Below are positions 18,631-27,588 of a DNA stretch of 64,000 bases, one piece after another; position 1 is the stretch's first letter; each line of letters opens with the position of its first letter. The notes under the pieces are model-generated. The model ran no database searches. It was given only the letters and a program-made list of their open reading frames with translations, and was not told the origin of the DNA. The DNA comes from Streptomyces griseus (GTDB lineage: Bacteria; Actinomycetota; Actinomycetes; Nanopelagicales; Nanopelagicaceae), in NCBI GenBank assembly GCA_945884695.1, contig CAMCYO010000007.1:1-64000 (forward strand). Reading direction: 5' to 3'. Made by a program: the position numbers and the translations under genes.

Positions 18631-20084
18631 GACTCCACCTTGCTCCCTGCCTCGTTGTTGCTATGTTGTGTAAGAAAATCAATTACATCAAGTGCGCTCC
18701 AGCCATTGGGAAAACGCTTGAGAAGCTCGATTACACCTGTTAAATCTGATCCCAACGTCACTAATGGCAGTTCTTGGTAACCGTCACCACGCAAATTCCC
18801 TAAATCGATATTGGCCATAAGCCCATTGCATAAACACTTACGTCCTAACGCATCTTTTTCTTCTCCACCTTTGCGAATGTAAACATGCGTTGGCTCAGCA
18901 GAACACCGGTATCCCAGCGCCCCAGGTACGCGTTCGAATGGAACTCGTAGGTATCCGAGGTCGCAAAGTCGTGGTCTTAGCGCGTAAGTGGCACTTTCTG
19001 AAATTGTGTTGTTAATTGTTACTACTTTGAATGGAAATCCTGTGGGGGATGCAAATGGATCTGTGCGCACTACGAGAGTTTTCTCTTTTAGTTGCACTAA
19101 AACCTCTTGGCGTAAATCCGGAGCTAACCCAGTTTCTTTCGCTAAAGAAAAAAGCGTGCCCACTTGAATACCAATCGCTCCAAGTGCTTTAGCGGACTCT
19201 AAGAGTTGAGGGGTCGAATAGCCTCCAGCCAACCAGAAAGGGAGTCCTATTTTTGCAACCTTTTCAATATCAGGTTCATCTTTGGGTCCGAAAATTGGCT
19301 GGCCATCATCATCCAAAATCATGGCTCCACGAGGAGGTGCGTTATGTCCACCAGCATTAAATCCTTCAATGATGAAACCGTCAGGTTTTGTTATCTCATC
19401 TTTTGCAAGGTAAGCAGCAAGAACATGTGCGGAAATGATTGCAAGAAATTTAGGTCTCTTTAAATTTGGTAATTGCAATCCACTGAAAGTCTTGGGAAAG
19501 AATGTTGTCTTATATGGATTTGTTGCTCCTTCTACCGTAACTTTCAAGGAGGCGGGTTTGTGCTCTGCTAAATCATTAAGAAGAGCTGGAATTTCTGCGG
19601 GGATGCCCGCGCCCATCAATACAAAATCCACTCCAGCCAACATTGCACCATACGCAGCACTAGGTGTTCCCATCTGAATCTTTTCGAGATAGTTAATTCC
19701 AATGAGTCCATCGTGTCCTTCTTTAGCCAACCAAACTTCCGCAAAATTAGCTATAACGATCAACTCCAATGCATGCGTGCTTGGATTGATAGTAATTTTT
19801 GGAGTTGATTTATAAGGCTCATCGGGGTCGCGGCCTTCAGGTTGAAAATATAAATCTAGTACTCGTTTTGCAATGGTCTGATTTGGAAATGCAGCGAGTG
19901 CGCGCCTAAGGTCTCCGCTTTCATCACCGTTTTGTAGACGCCTTGCGAATACAGCATCGATTGCAGTTCCGGAAACAACGCCTAGTTGTCCACTTTGTGA
20001 AACAGCGCGGGCCAATTGCCACGATGAAATTGCGATACCCATGCCACCTTGAATTATCTGTGGCAGGCTATTTTTACTCTCCAT
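18615..20084 (-). CDS. Nitronate monooxygenase / PfaD-like FMN TIM-barrel protein
   Basis: 489-residue FMN-binding TIM-barrel protein of the nitronate monooxygenase (2-nitropropane dioxygenase) and PfaD enoyl-reductase superfamily. Seen: IIQGGMGIAISSWQLARAVS at the N-terminus, the glycine-rich FMN phosphate region IIEGFNAGGHNAPPRG near residues 235-250, and LPFWLAGGYSTPQLL followed by GAIGIQVGTLFSLAKETG. The C-terminal part is longer than in simple nitronate monooxygenases and contains CLCNGLMANIDLG, so it is nearer the larger PfaD-like branch. It overlaps korA by 16 bases, so a role linked to the ferredoxin oxidoreductase is suggested by context only. The true substrate is unknown. Confidence 0.78.
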   Translation of the reverse strand: MESKNSLPQIIQGGMGIAISSWQLARAVSQSGQLGVVSGTAIDAVFARRLQNGDESGDLRRALAAFPNQTIAKRVLDLYFQPEGRDPDEPYKSTPKITINPSTHALELIVIANFAEVWLAKEGHDGLIGINYLEKIQMGTPSAAYGAMLAGVDFVLMGAGIPAEIPALLNDLAEHKPASLKVTVEGATNPYKTTFFPKTFSGLQLPNLKRPKFLAIISAHVLAAYLAKDEITKPDGFIIEGFNAGGHNAPPRGAMILDDDGQPIFGPKDEPDIEKVAKIGLPFWLAGGYSTPQLLESAKALGAIGIQVGTLFSLAKETGLAPDLRQEVLVQLKEKTLVVRTDPFASPTGFPFKVVTINNTISESATYALRPRLCDLGYLRVPFERVPGALGYRCSAEPTHVYIRKGGEEKDALGRKCLCNGLMANIDLGNLRGDGYQELPLVTLGSDLTGVIELLKRFPNGWSALDVIDFLTQHSNNEAGSKVESWVNQ

Positions 20085-20152
20085 ATGAGCAGGTTATCGG
20101 CAGAGAGATTGCGAGTTAAGAGAAAAATGGCGTTACAGACTTACATCACATT

Positions 20153-20563
20153 TCAATGAGGGGTAGCCCCTGTAAGCATTGGTTCGTGTTCCAGAAGTGC
20201 CCATTCATCGTCGGTAAATAGACGTGACCTAATTAAAAACCTAAAACCTTCTGGAGCCTCAAGTGAAAAACCGCCACCTCGGCCAGCAACAACATCAATT
20301 GTTAAATGTGTGTGCTTCCAATATTCAAATTGTGCCAACGAGATCCAAACCTTAATTGGTTCGGGGATTTCTTCCACTATAAGTTCTCCCAAGAAAACAT
20401 CAGATCCACCTACGCGAAATTCACCAGCTAAATAACACATCGGAGATGATCCATCACAACAGCCACCTGATTGATGAAACATGAGTGGTCCATGTATTGC
20501 ATACAGTTTTCTCAATAGAACGCATGCTTCCTCGGTGACATCTACACGAGAAGGAAAATTCAT
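20153..20563 (-). CDS. DUF779 family protein
   Basis: 136-residue protein of the DUF779 family. It carries the family signature HQSGGCCDGSSPMC near residues 30-43, a cysteine-rich turn that could bind metal or thiols, followed by a conserved beta-rich core. DUF779 genes are known neighbours of aldehyde dehydrogenases, and this one follows an aldehyde dehydrogenase on the same strand 77 bases downstream, which supports the call. The molecular function is not established, so none is assigned. The start ATG at 20563 has a plausible AGGATG site upstream. Confidence 0.85.
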   Translation of the reverse strand: MNFPSRVDVTEEACVLLRKLYAIHGPLMFHQSGGCCDGSSPMCYLAGEFRVGGSDVFLGELIVEEIPEPIKVWISLAQFEYWKHTHLTIDVVAGRGGGFSLEAPEGFRFLIRSRLFTDDEWALLEHEPMLTGATPH

Positions 20564-20589
20564 GGTTTCATCCTACTCCGGACACGAAA

Positions 20590-20626
20590 ACACGGAGGCC
20601 GTTGCTTCACGCGACAACCTCCGTGT
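20590..20626 (-). terminator. Hairpin between aldehyde dehydrogenase and DUF779 genes
   Basis: ACACGGAGG (20590-20598) pairs perfectly with CCTCCGTGT (20618-20626), with further partial pairing inside the loop. On the minus strand the stem is followed by a short TTTT run. It lies 14 bases after the aldehyde dehydrogenase stop. It could end that transcript partially, or protect its 3' end while the DUF779 gene is still read through. Confidence 0.55.
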
Positions 20627-20639
20627 ATCCGATTAGTGG

Positions 20640-22166
20640 TTAAAAGAATCCAAGCTTCTTCGGAGAGTAAGAAACCAATAAATTCTTTGTCTGCTGATAA
20701 TGATCGAGCATCATCTTGTGAGTCTCGCGCCCAATACCTGAAGACTTATAACCACCAAAAGCGGCGTGTGCTGCGTAGTCGTGATAGCAATTCGTCCAAA
20801 CTCTTCCTGCTTGAATTGCTCGACCTGCACGGTAGCCAGTGTTCATGTCTCGTGTCCAGACACCAGCGCCTAGACCGTAGAGTGTGTCATTTGCGATTTT
20901 CATCGCTTCATCGAAGCCATCAAATCGCGTAACAGAAACAACGGGTCCAAAGATTTCTTCTTGAAAGATTCGCATCGAATTCTTTCCTTCGAAAATCGTT
21001 GGAGCCATGTAGTAACCACCGGAGAGATCTCCGCCAAGATCTACTCTCTCGCCACCAGTGACAAGGCGCGCACCCTCGGCTTTGCCAATATCAATGTAGG
21101 AGAGAATCTTTTCTAGTTGGTCATTACTTGATTGGGCACCAATCATTGTGTCTGTATCAAGGGGATTTCCTTGCTTAACTGCCTTGGTACGTACAGTGGC
21201 ATCGGCTAAGAACTTGTCGTAGATCGAGGTTTCAATCAAGGCACGGGATGGACATGTGCAAACTTCACCTTGATTGAGGGCAAACATTGTGAAGCCCTCG
21301 AGTGCTTTGTCGTAGAAATCGTCATTGGCTTCAGCTACATCTTTGAAGAAGATATTTGGGCTCTTGCCACCGAGTTCGAGCGTGACAGGAATGATGTTTT
21401 CTGCAGCGTATTGCATGATTAAACGGCCCGTTGTTGTCTCACCCGTGAATGCAACTTTTGCAATTCTGCGTGAGGAGGCAAGTGGCTTACCAGCTTCAAC
21501 ACCGAATCCATTGATGATGTTGAGAACACCAGGCGGAAGCAAATCTTTGATGAGATCCATCAAGAAGTGAATCGAAACTGGAGTCTGCTCTGCAGGTTTT
21601 AGAACCACACAGTTACCCGCAGCAAGTGCCGGTGCCAATTTCCAGACTGCCATCAAGATCGGGAAATTCCACGGAATAATTTGCGCAACAACCCCAAGTG
21701 GCTCGTGATAATGATAAGCAACTGTGTCGTCATTGATTTCACTCAGCGCGCCTTCTTGAGCACGTATACAACCTGCGAAATAGCGGAAGTGATCGATAGC
21801 AAGTGGCATATCTGCAGCCATAGTTTCACGTACGGGTTTTCCGTTCTCCCAGGTTTCTGCAACTGCTAACGCTTCAAGATTTGCCTCCATACGATCTGCA
21901 ATCTTGAGCAAGATATTGGAGCGTTCAGTGACGGATGTTTTGCCCCATGCACCTGCAGCAGCGTGCGCAGCATCGAGTGCTAACTCGACGTCGGCAGCAT
22001 TACCTCTCGCAACTTCACAAAAAACCTTGCCATTAACAGGACTGATGTTTTCGAAGTACTGTCCTGAACTAGGCTTTACAAATGCGCCATTGATCCAATG
22101 GTCATAACGTGATTTGAAAACGGCAATGCTTCCTGGTTGTCCAGGAGCAACAAATACTTTCCCCAT
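20640..22166 (-). CDS. NAD-dependent aldehyde dehydrogenase
   Basis: 508-residue aldehyde dehydrogenase of the ExaC/AldB type, oxidising short aliphatic aldehydes (probably acetaldehyde) to acids. Seen: the cofactor region [21 protein letters not shown] near residues 165-185, [20 protein letters not shown] with the nucleophilic Cys, and [14 protein letters not shown] with the general-base Glu. The doubled CTC at the active site is typical of this branch. The start ATG has AAGGAGA six bases upstream. It pairs with the downstream DUF779 gene, a known association. It is transcribed divergently from the CstR-like regulator. No alcohol dehydrogenase lies nearby. Confidence 0.93.
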   Translation of the reverse strand: MGKVFVAPGQPGSIAVFKSRYDHWINGAFVKPSSGQYFENISPVNGKVFCEVARGNAADVELALDAAHAAAGAWGKTSVTERSNILLKIADRMEANLEALAVAETWENGKPVRETMAADMPLAIDHFRYFAGCIRAQEGALSEINDDTVAYHYHEPLGVVAQIIPWNFPILMAVWKLAPALAAGNCVVLKPAEQTPVSIHFLMDLIKDLLPPGVLNIINGFGVEAGKPLASSRRIAKVAFTGETTTGRLIMQYAAENIIPVTLELGGKSPNIFFKDVAEANDDFYDKALEGFTMFALNQGEVCTCPSRALIETSIYDKFLADATVRTKAVKQGNPLDTDTMIGAQSSNDQLEKILSYIDIGKAEGARLVTGGERVDLGGDLSGGYYMAPTIFEGKNSMRIFQEEIFGPVVSVTRFDGFDEAMKIANDTLYGLGAGVWTRDMNTGYRAGRAIQAGRVWTNCYHDYAAHAAFGGYKSSGIGRETHKMMLDHYQQTKNLLVSYSPKKLGFF

Positions 22167-22293
22167 TTTTTCTCCTTATTAGGTTTATGCACGATGGCGT
22201 GAACCCTGTTGCCCAGAACGCTATGCCTGTCCTCTTTCATGACCTAGAACTTTTCTGAGTGGCAACCCTAAATACGAGCCCTAACTAGCTCAT

Positions 22294-22319
22294 TTGACAG
22301 ATACCCCTAGGGGTATGCT
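22294..22319 (+). promoter_or_regulatory. Promoter with palindromic CsoR/CstR-type operator
   Basis: A perfect 16-base palindrome ATACCCCTAGGGGTAT (22301-22316) sits just after a consensus TTGACA (-35, 22294-22299) and runs into a TATGCT that could be part of the -10 (22314-22319, with a short spacer). It lies 40 bases before the start of the CsoR/CstR-like gene. The G-tract palindrome is the kind of site bound by CsoR-family tetramers, so this is very probably the autoregulatory operator of the operon. The exact -10 is uncertain. Confidence 0.8.
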
Positions 22320-22355
22320 AACCTCACGTCTGTAAGCATTTATTGGGGGTAAACC

Positions 22356-22643
22356 ATGGCAAAGAAGGCAACTGAGCATGTGCTCTCAGATCCGACGCAA
22401 TTGGATGCGCTCAGCAAAAGACTTAAAAGAGCCCATGGGCAATTGGGTGCAGTTGTACGCATGCTTGAAGAGGGACGAACCTGCGAAGAAATCGTCGTTC
22501 AGATGGCAGCAGTTGGCAAGGCCATCAATACCGCTGCCTTTACTTTGATAGCTGCAAACCTTAAAGAGTGCATCAAAGATGATGAAGAAAATGGTCCTGC
22601 AGTTACTGAAAAGCTACAAAAACTTTTTCTTTCCCTAGCGTAA
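22356..22643 (+). CDS. CsoR-family repressor, CstR-like (persulfide-sensing type)
   Basis: 95-residue all-helical transcriptional repressor of the CsoR/RcnR family (DUF156). Conserved LSKRLKRAHGQLGAVVRMLEEGRTCEEIVVQM is seen at residues 19-50. The three positions that form the copper site in CsoR (Cys, His, Cys, spaced +25 and +29) read C43, N68 and C72 here. The two cysteines are kept but the histidine is replaced by asparagine. Loss of that His with retention of both Cys is the pattern of CstR-type repressors, which sense persulfides by forming Cys-Cys sulfur bridges. The following genes (rhodanese, CoA-disulfide reductase-rhodanese) agree. A palindromic operator precedes the gene. Copper sensing is less likely; the copper ATPase is 28 kb away. 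Confidence 0.87.
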   Translation: MAKKATEHVLSDPTQLDALSKRLKRAHGQLGAVVRMLEEGRTCEEIVVQMAAVGKAINTAAFTLIAANLKECIKDDEENGPAVTEKLQKLFLSLA

Positions 22644-22653
22644 AGGAATAACA

Positions 22654-23055
22654 ATGAAGATACGTAGTATTGCACGTTCGGCGCTTTTAGTTTCCGCCAC
22701 TCTATTGTTGAGTGGATGTTCATCTACAGGAGGAGCAATTACAGATATGAACGCATTAGAATTTTCTGCAAAAACTCAAGAGGCCGGTGTTGTGGTGCTG
22801 GATGTTCGGACAAGAGATGAGTTTAATCAAGGCCACATTACAGGTGCGATAAATATTGATGTTGAGACTGACACTTTTGAAAACGAAGTTTCAAAGTTAG
22901 ATAAAAACGCGACCTATGCGGTCTATTGTCGAAGTGGACGTCGATCACTCCTTGCAGTTGACGCAATGGCCGGATTCGGATTCAAGACAATGTTCAATTT
23001 AAAAAACGGCATAATTGACTGGCAAGCACAAGGATTACCGGTGGTGAATTCTTAA
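22654..23055 (+). CDS. Rhodanese-domain lipoprotein
   Basis: 133-residue single-domain rhodanese exported as a lipoprotein. The signal sequence has a basic start and hydrophobic core, and ends in lipobox LSGC with Cys22 as the lipidated residue. The rhodanese core has VLDVRTRDEFNQGHITGAINI at residues 48-68 and the active-site loop CRSGRRS with Cys92. It probably transfers sulfane sulfur outside the membrane. It follows the repressor gene by 10 bases with GGAATA upstream, and overlaps the next start by one base (TAATG), so it is part of the same operon. Confidence 0.9.
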   Translation: MKIRSIARSALLVSATLLLSGCSSTGGAITDMNALEFSAKTQEAGVVVLDVRTRDEFNQGHITGAINIDVETDTFENEVSKLDKNATYAVYCRSGRRSLLAVDAMAGFGFKTMFNLKNGIIDWQAQGLPVVNS

Positions 23056-24698
23056 TGAAAATTGTTATTGTTGGCGGTGTCGCTGGTGGTATGTCCGCCG
23101 CAACTCGCTTGCGCCGGCTAAATGAAAATGCAGAGATTATTGTGTTGGAGAAAAGTGGACATGTTTCTTATGCAAACTGCGGTTTACCATATTTTGTTGG
23201 TGGAGTTATAGAAGACGAGTCTTCACTTTTTCTTCAAACACCCGCATCTCTTCACGCAAGGTTCAAATTGGATGTGCGTGTCTTAACGCAAGCACTGTCC
23301 ATAAATAGCGCGACAAAGTTTATAAAGACGCAAAATGTGGTTACTGGTGAAACCTCTGAAATCAGATATGACAAGCTAATACTCAGCCCCGGTGCTTCTC
23401 CAATAGTTCCCGCACTTCCCGGCGTGGAAAACGCCCTCACTCTGCGAACCGTTGAAGATGTTGAGCGAATTGTTGCCGAAGTTAATCAACGACCAAAGAA
23501 TGCAGTTGTTATTGGTGGAGGCTTCATTGGTGTTGAAATCGCTGAAAACCTCATTCATAGAGGAATCTCAACCGCAATCATCGAGGCCACCCCGCAGCTA
23601 TTAGCGCCGTTGGATCCTGAGATGGCAACTTTTGTTGCTGACGAGATGCAAAGTAATGGGGTGCAGGTAATTCTTGGAGATAGCGTTGCGTCGATTACTA
23701 AAGAATCAGTCACTCTTTCCAGTGGGGCAACGCTTCCAAGTGATTTAGTAATTATGGCAATTGGAGTACGACCAGATATTGAGTTAGCGAAGAGTGCGGG
23801 TGTCACAATTGGGACTCGCGGAGGAATTGCCGTAAATGAATTCAACCAAACAAGTAACTTTGATATTTATGCAGTGGGCGATGCTGCTGAGAAGTTAGAT
23901 TCAATAGACCAAAGTGCCACTCTTGTTCCATTGGCTAACCTAGCAAACCGTCATGGTAGAACTGTTGCAGATCACATTAACGGACTATCTATTCGTTCAA
24001 TTTCCACGATTGGGACTGCCATTGTTAAGGTTTTTGATCTAATGATTGCAACTACAGGTTGGAACGAGAAACGCCTTATTGCCCAGAAGCGCGCATACCA
24101 AGCAATTCATACGCACCCAGGTTCGCATGCTGGTTATTACCCAGGTGCTCAAACTATGGCTCTCAAGATTTTGTTAGACCCCGTTACAGGTGAAATCTTT
24201 GGTGCGCAAGGAATTGGTAAAGATGGAGTCGATAAGCGCATTGATGTGATTGCTACGGCAATGCGCGGAGGGCTTACAGGCCCCCAACTTGCCGACTTGG
24301 AATTAGCTTACGCACCACCATTTGGCTCGGCGAAAGATCCTGTAAATATGCTTGGTTATATTGCAGAGAATTTGATTTCGAAATTGACTGGCAATGTCCA
24401 GTGGCATGAAGTGCTGGCGTACCAGGAAAAGGGCTATGAAATGGTGGACGTGCGGAATGCGTCAGAGTTTGCTCGGGGGACCATACCGGGTTCAATCAAT
24501 ATTCCCTTAGATGAGTTGCGGGAAAGATTAAGTGAAATATCAACCAAGCGAGTTGTTGTTAATTGCCAGGTTGGTCTTCGCGGTCATACCGCAGCGTTAT
24601 TGCTAAAAGAATATGGATTCACAGCTCTTAATCTTGACGGTGGCTATCAAACCTGGAGCCATTCTCCAGCGATGGCTACTTACGCTTCAGCAAACTAA
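23055..24698 (+). CDS. CoA-disulfide reductase / FAD pyridine nucleotide-disulfide oxidoreductase with C-terminal rhodanese
   Basis: 547-residue flavoprotein of the CoA-disulfide / CoA-persulfide reductase (CoADR-Rhd) type. N-terminal FAD site VIVGGVAGGMSAATRLRRL (residues 4-22), single redox Cys42 in SYANCGLPYFVGG, NAD(P)H-binding VIGGGFIGVEIAENL near residue 155, FAD site IYAVGDAAE near residue 274, then the dimerisation domain. Residues about 450-547 are a rhodanese domain with catalytic Cys504 (NCQVGLRGH). Such fusions reduce persulfides or CoA-persulfide with NAD(P)H. The gene overlaps the rhodanese lipoprotein by one base. Plain NADH oxidase is an alternative, but the fused rhodanese and CstR-like regulator argue for sulfane-sulfur reduction. 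Confidence 0.9.
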   Translation: MKIVIVGGVAGGMSAATRLRRLNENAEIIVLEKSGHVSYANCGLPYFVGGVIEDESSLFLQTPASLHARFKLDVRVLTQALSINSATKFIKTQNVVTGETSEIRYDKLILSPGASPIVPALPGVENALTLRTVEDVERIVAEVNQRPKNAVVIGGGFIGVEIAENLIHRGISTAIIEATPQLLAPLDPEMATFVADEMQSNGVQVILGDSVASITKESVTLSSGATLPSDLVIMAIGVRPDIELAKSAGVTIGTRGGIAVNEFNQTSNFDIYAVGDAAEKLDSIDQSATLVPLANLANRHGRTVADHINGLSIRSISTIGTAIVKVFDLMIATTGWNEKRLIAQKRAYQAIHTHPGSHAGYYPGAQTMALKILLDPVTGEIFGAQGIGKDGVDKRIDVIATAMRGGLTGPQLADLELAYAPPFGSAKDPVNMLGYIAENLISKLTGNVQWHEVLAYQEKGYEMVDVRNASEFARGTIPGSINIPLDELRERLSEISTKRVVVNCQVGLRGHTAALLLKEYGFTALNLDGGYQTWSHSPAMATYASAN

Positions 24699-24725
24699 TC
24701 AAACACCATAGAAAAGGATGAAAAC

Positions 24726-24902
24726 ATGTGTAGCAAAGTAACGTGTAGAAAATGCGGGAAGCCTACGTGGTCAGGATGTGGCGAGCACATAGAGCAAGCA
24801 CTTCAAGGGGTTCCTAAGAGTCAACGGTGTTCGTGTGATAAAAACGCAAAGTCTGAAAGCTCTGGTGGCAATTTCTTTACTCGCCTACTTGGCGGAAAGT
24901 AG
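24726..24902 (+). CDS. Small Cys-rich protein (58 residues), conserved hypothetical
   Basis: A 58-residue frame beginning MCSKVTCRKCGKPTWSGCG, with AAGGATG eight bases before the ATG. It has six cysteines in the first 38 residues (C2, C7, C10, C18, C35, C37), arranged as two CxxC/CxC-like knuckles (CRKC and CSC), so a small zinc ribbon is likely. The pattern CGKPTWSGCGEHIEQAL with a trailing CSC recalls short uncharacterised proteins found in many bacteria. It follows the CoA-disulfide reductase by 27 bases on the same strand and is probably the last gene of the persulfide operon. The function is unknown; thiol or metal handling is only a guess from composition. Confidence 0.75.
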   Translation: MCSKVTCRKCGKPTWSGCGEHIEQALQGVPKSQRCSCDKNAKSESSGGNFFTRLLGGK

Positions 24903-24906
24903 AAAA

Positions 24907-25308
24907 CTACCTCTTCTTTTTCTTAGCATCGAAAAAAACATACCAACCATAAAGCGCACTCACAATGAGGTATGGCGCAGTGCCGGCAAGAGATGCAATG
25001 AAGTCGAGCCCAACGCGAGATGGGTGTAATCCATCGATGGCAACAATTGCAATCGCGATAAAGCCAGCAAATGCGAGTGGCGGAGTAACAACTGCAACGT
25101 AGGCAGTGCCCTTGCGTCCTAAGTAATTACCGCCAAAGGTTGCCAAACAAATCGCTAACCCAGTGAGTATTCCTACGCCATGGCGAAAAACTAATTCAAT
25201 CAGTGAGAAGAATGAGATAAATAGTGATTGTAAAACTACAACGCCAGGTTTAGTAAGACCAGCAGTAGAGAGCTTGATCAGTGGCTTTTGAGCAGTAGGA
25301 ATTGTCAT
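24907..25308 (-). CDS. Small membrane protein, DUF6542-like
   Basis: 133-residue protein with three or four hydrophobic segments and a strongly basic C-terminus (DAKKKKR). The architecture and position immediately downstream of rmuC, near ychF, recall the DUF6542 membrane proteins of actinobacteria. The family name is from memory and the call is tentative. Its start codon overlaps the rmuC stop (TAATG on the minus strand), so the two are co-translated. No catalytic motif is visible and no function can be given. Confidence 0.6.
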   Translation of the reverse strand: MTIPTAQKPLIKLSTAGLTKPGVVVLQSLFISFFSLIELVFRHGVGILTGLAICLATFGGNYLGRKGTAYVAVVTPPLAFAGFIAIAIVAIDGLHPSRVGLDFIASLAGTAPYLIVSALYGWYVFFDAKKKKR

Positions 25309-26459
25309 TACTCTTCCTCATCTTCTTCAACATCAATAATCTCATCGGGCGCGTCCAGTGCCAAATTACTCTTTAAACTCCGAACGTTTTCTGAAACTTC
25401 AGGAAATCCTTTAAGAGGAGCACCAGAAACACCAAGGTTCATAATTTTCTTAGCAGGGCTTAAAACAGTGCTCTCAGCCGTTGGGATCATCTCGTTATAC
25501 GCCTTAAGGGTGCTCTTGAGGCGATCTCCAACTGTGACAATTTTTGAGTGAAGTGAGGCCACGTTTTTCAAGAATGTGCCAGCCAACTCTTGAATTTCTG
25601 TAGCACTTTCTGCAAGGCGATTTCGGCTGAAGATATACCCAACTGTGCGAAGCAGAGCCATCATTGTTGTCGGTGTAGCAATGGTGACGCCTTTAGAAAA
25701 TGCTTTTTCAAGTAGGCGTGAATCAACCCGAAGCGCTTCAGTAAGTATGGACTCAAATGGAGCGAAGAGGACTACAAAATTTGGTGAAGAATCTTTATCT
25801 GCATATCCACGCTTAGCTAGGGCATCGACATGTTTGAGCAGATCTTTAGCATGTTCCACAATTAACTCTTCACGACGGTCGGCATCTTTCTCTTCGAATG
25901 CATCCAAGATTCGCTCAAAAGGAAATTTTGAATCTATGAACAAAACGCTAGAACCAGGCAATGAGATTGAAACGTCAGGGATACCAATTTTCTCATCGTT
26001 ATCGGAGATAGATTTTTGCCGTGTGAAATGTTCACCTTCAATAAGACCGGCATTTTCAAGGAGTTGTTCGAGTTGTGCTTCGCCGAATTTTCCGCGAGTT
26101 TGTGAACTTGAGAGCGCGCCAGCAATTTTTGTCGTTTCATCAAGGAGTGATTTATTTGTTACAGCCATGTGTGTTAAATCTTTACGAATGTCTTGCTCTG
26201 CAGCGATACGGCTACGGTCTGCCTCTCGTGCTTGAGAGGCTAGAGTTTCAACAGATTTCTTCATCGCCTCAAGCTCGGCAGTGACCCGTGTTGTCTCACT
26301 CTGGGCACTTTGCATTGTGGCAATCTGTTTTTCCAGCGTTGTAATAGAACCTTTTGCAGCAATAAGTTGCGCTTGTGCTCCTGCACTTCGAACACGTGCA
26401 ACGAGAAAGCCGATAAGCGCTCCAACAATGAGGCAAATCACGCCTATAGATATGGTCAT
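25308..26459 (-). CDS. rmuC: DNA recombination protein RmuC homologue
   Basis: 383-residue RmuC family protein. N-terminal membrane anchor (residues 1-23) is followed by a coiled coil to about residue 100, then the conserved nuclease-like domain: KIAGALSSSQTRGKFGEAQLEQLLENAGL, LFIDSKFPFERILDAF, FAPFESILTEALR and ATPTTMMALLRTVGY. In E. coli RmuC limits recombination at short inverted repeats. The tail is unusually acidic (DEIIDVEEDEEE). It is divergent from ychF with about 50 bases between starts. It forms a two-gene unit with the small membrane protein downstream. Confidence 0.93.
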   Translation of the reverse strand: MTISIGVICLIVGALIGFLVARVRSAGAQAQLIAAKGSITTLEKQIATMQSAQSETTRVTAELEAMKKSVETLASQAREADRSRIAAEQDIRKDLTHMAVTNKSLLDETTKIAGALSSSQTRGKFGEAQLEQLLENAGLIEGEHFTRQKSISDNDEKIGIPDVSISLPGSSVLFIDSKFPFERILDAFEEKDADRREELIVEHAKDLLKHVDALAKRGYADKDSSPNFVVLFAPFESILTEALRVDSRLLEKAFSKGVTIATPTTMMALLRTVGYIFSRNRLAESATEIQELAGTFLKNVASLHSKIVTVGDRLKSTLKAYNEMIPTAESTVLSPAKKIMNLGVSGAPLKGFPEVSENVRSLKSNLALDAPDEIIDVEEDEEE

Positions 26460-26510
26460 AGGCCTATCGTGGCAGGAACCACTGACAAAGCGCCGTAGGC
26501 TCTACTCCTT

Positions 26511-27584
26511 GTGAGCCTCTCTATTGGAATCGTCGGAATGCCTAACGTGGGTAAATCCACCCTTTTTAACGCTCTGACTAAGAACAATGTTCTAGCGGCC
26601 AACTACCCCTTTGCCACGATTGAACCTAACGTGGGCGTTGTCGGAGTCCCAGATCCGCGCCTGGCAGTTCTTGCAAAGATTTTCAGATCCCAAACTATCT
26701 TGCCAGCCGTTGTTTCCTTTGTTGATATTGCTGGAATTGTTAAAGGTGCATCAGAGGGTGCAGGCCTTGGTAATAAATTCTTGGCCAATATCCGAGAAAC
26801 CGATGCAATTTGCCAAGTAATTCGAGTTTTCAACGATGGCGATGTTGTTCACGTAGAAGGGCGAGTTGATCCTGCAAGTGATATGGAAATTATTAACACC
26901 GAATTAGCGCTCGCAGATTTACAAACTATTGAAAAGGCTCTGCCTCGCATCGAAAAAGAAGCGCGCACTAATAAGGAGCGTCAACCAGTACTCGATGCCG
27001 TTAAAGAGGCTGAGAAAGTTCTCAATGAAGGAAAGCCTCTATCTAGTAGCAAAGTCGATCTTGAATTAGTTGCAGAACTTCACTTATTGACCGCCAAACC
27101 GTTCCTTTATGTTTTTAATGTTGATGCAGCAGAGTTAAATGATAAGGAGCTACGTGCCAAGTTGGCGGCCCTTGTTGAACCGGCTGAGGCAATTTTTCTT
27201 GATGCAAAAACAGAAGCAGAACTTGCAGAACTCAGCGATGAAGATGCGCTCGAACTCCTTGAATCAATCGGCTTAACTGAACCTGGCCTTGCAACTCTTG
27301 CACATGTTGGATTTAGAACTTTAGGTTTGCAAACGTACTTAACAGCTGGTCCTAAAGAGGCTCGTGCTTGGACTATCCATGTAGGAGACACTGCGCCAAT
27401 GGCAGCTGGTGTTATTCATACTGATTTTCAAAAAGGTTTTATTAAGGCAGAAGTTGTTTCCTACGATGATTTAGTTGCAACAGGATCTATGACTGAAGCA
27501 AAGGCGCACGGAAAGGTGCGTATGGAAGGCAAGGAGTACATCATGCACGATGGCGACGTTGTTGAATTTAGGTTCAACGTTTAA
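26511..27584 (+). CDS. ychF: Redox-regulated ATPase YchF (Obg-family)
   Basis: 357-residue Obg-related ATPase. Seen: G1 loop [15 protein letters not shown] (residues 8-22), switch region [12 protein letters not shown]3 [20 protein letters not shown], the G4 position altered to a YchF-type sequence (FNVDA) rather than NKxD, consistent with ATP over GTP preference, and the C-terminal TGS domain ([19 protein letters not shown]). The start is GTG at 26511 with no strong ribosome-binding site; it matches the family N-terminus. It ends five bases from the convergent aminotransferase. The ribosome-associated role is from family knowledge. Confidence 0.96.
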   Translation: MSLSIGIVGMPNVGKSTLFNALTKNNVLAANYPFATIEPNVGVVGVPDPRLAVLAKIFRSQTILPAVVSFVDIAGIVKGASEGAGLGNKFLANIRETDAICQVIRVFNDGDVVHVEGRVDPASDMEIINTELALADLQTIEKALPRIEKEARTNKERQPVLDAVKEAEKVLNEGKPLSSSKVDLELVAELHLLTAKPFLYVFNVDAAELNDKELRAKLAALVEPAEAIFLDAKTEAELAELSDEDALELLESIGLTEPGLATLAHVGFRTLGLQTYLTAGPKEARAWTIHVGDTAPMAAGVIHTDFQKGFIKAEVVSYDDLVATGSMTEAKAHGKVRMEGKEYIMHDGDVVEFRFNV

Positions 27585-27588
27585 AGCT

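Noticed and set aside
22356..22643. CsoR copper sensor for the copper ATPase
   Set aside because: The copper-ligand His is Asn68, the ATPase is 28 kb away, and the adjacent genes handle sulfane sulfur.
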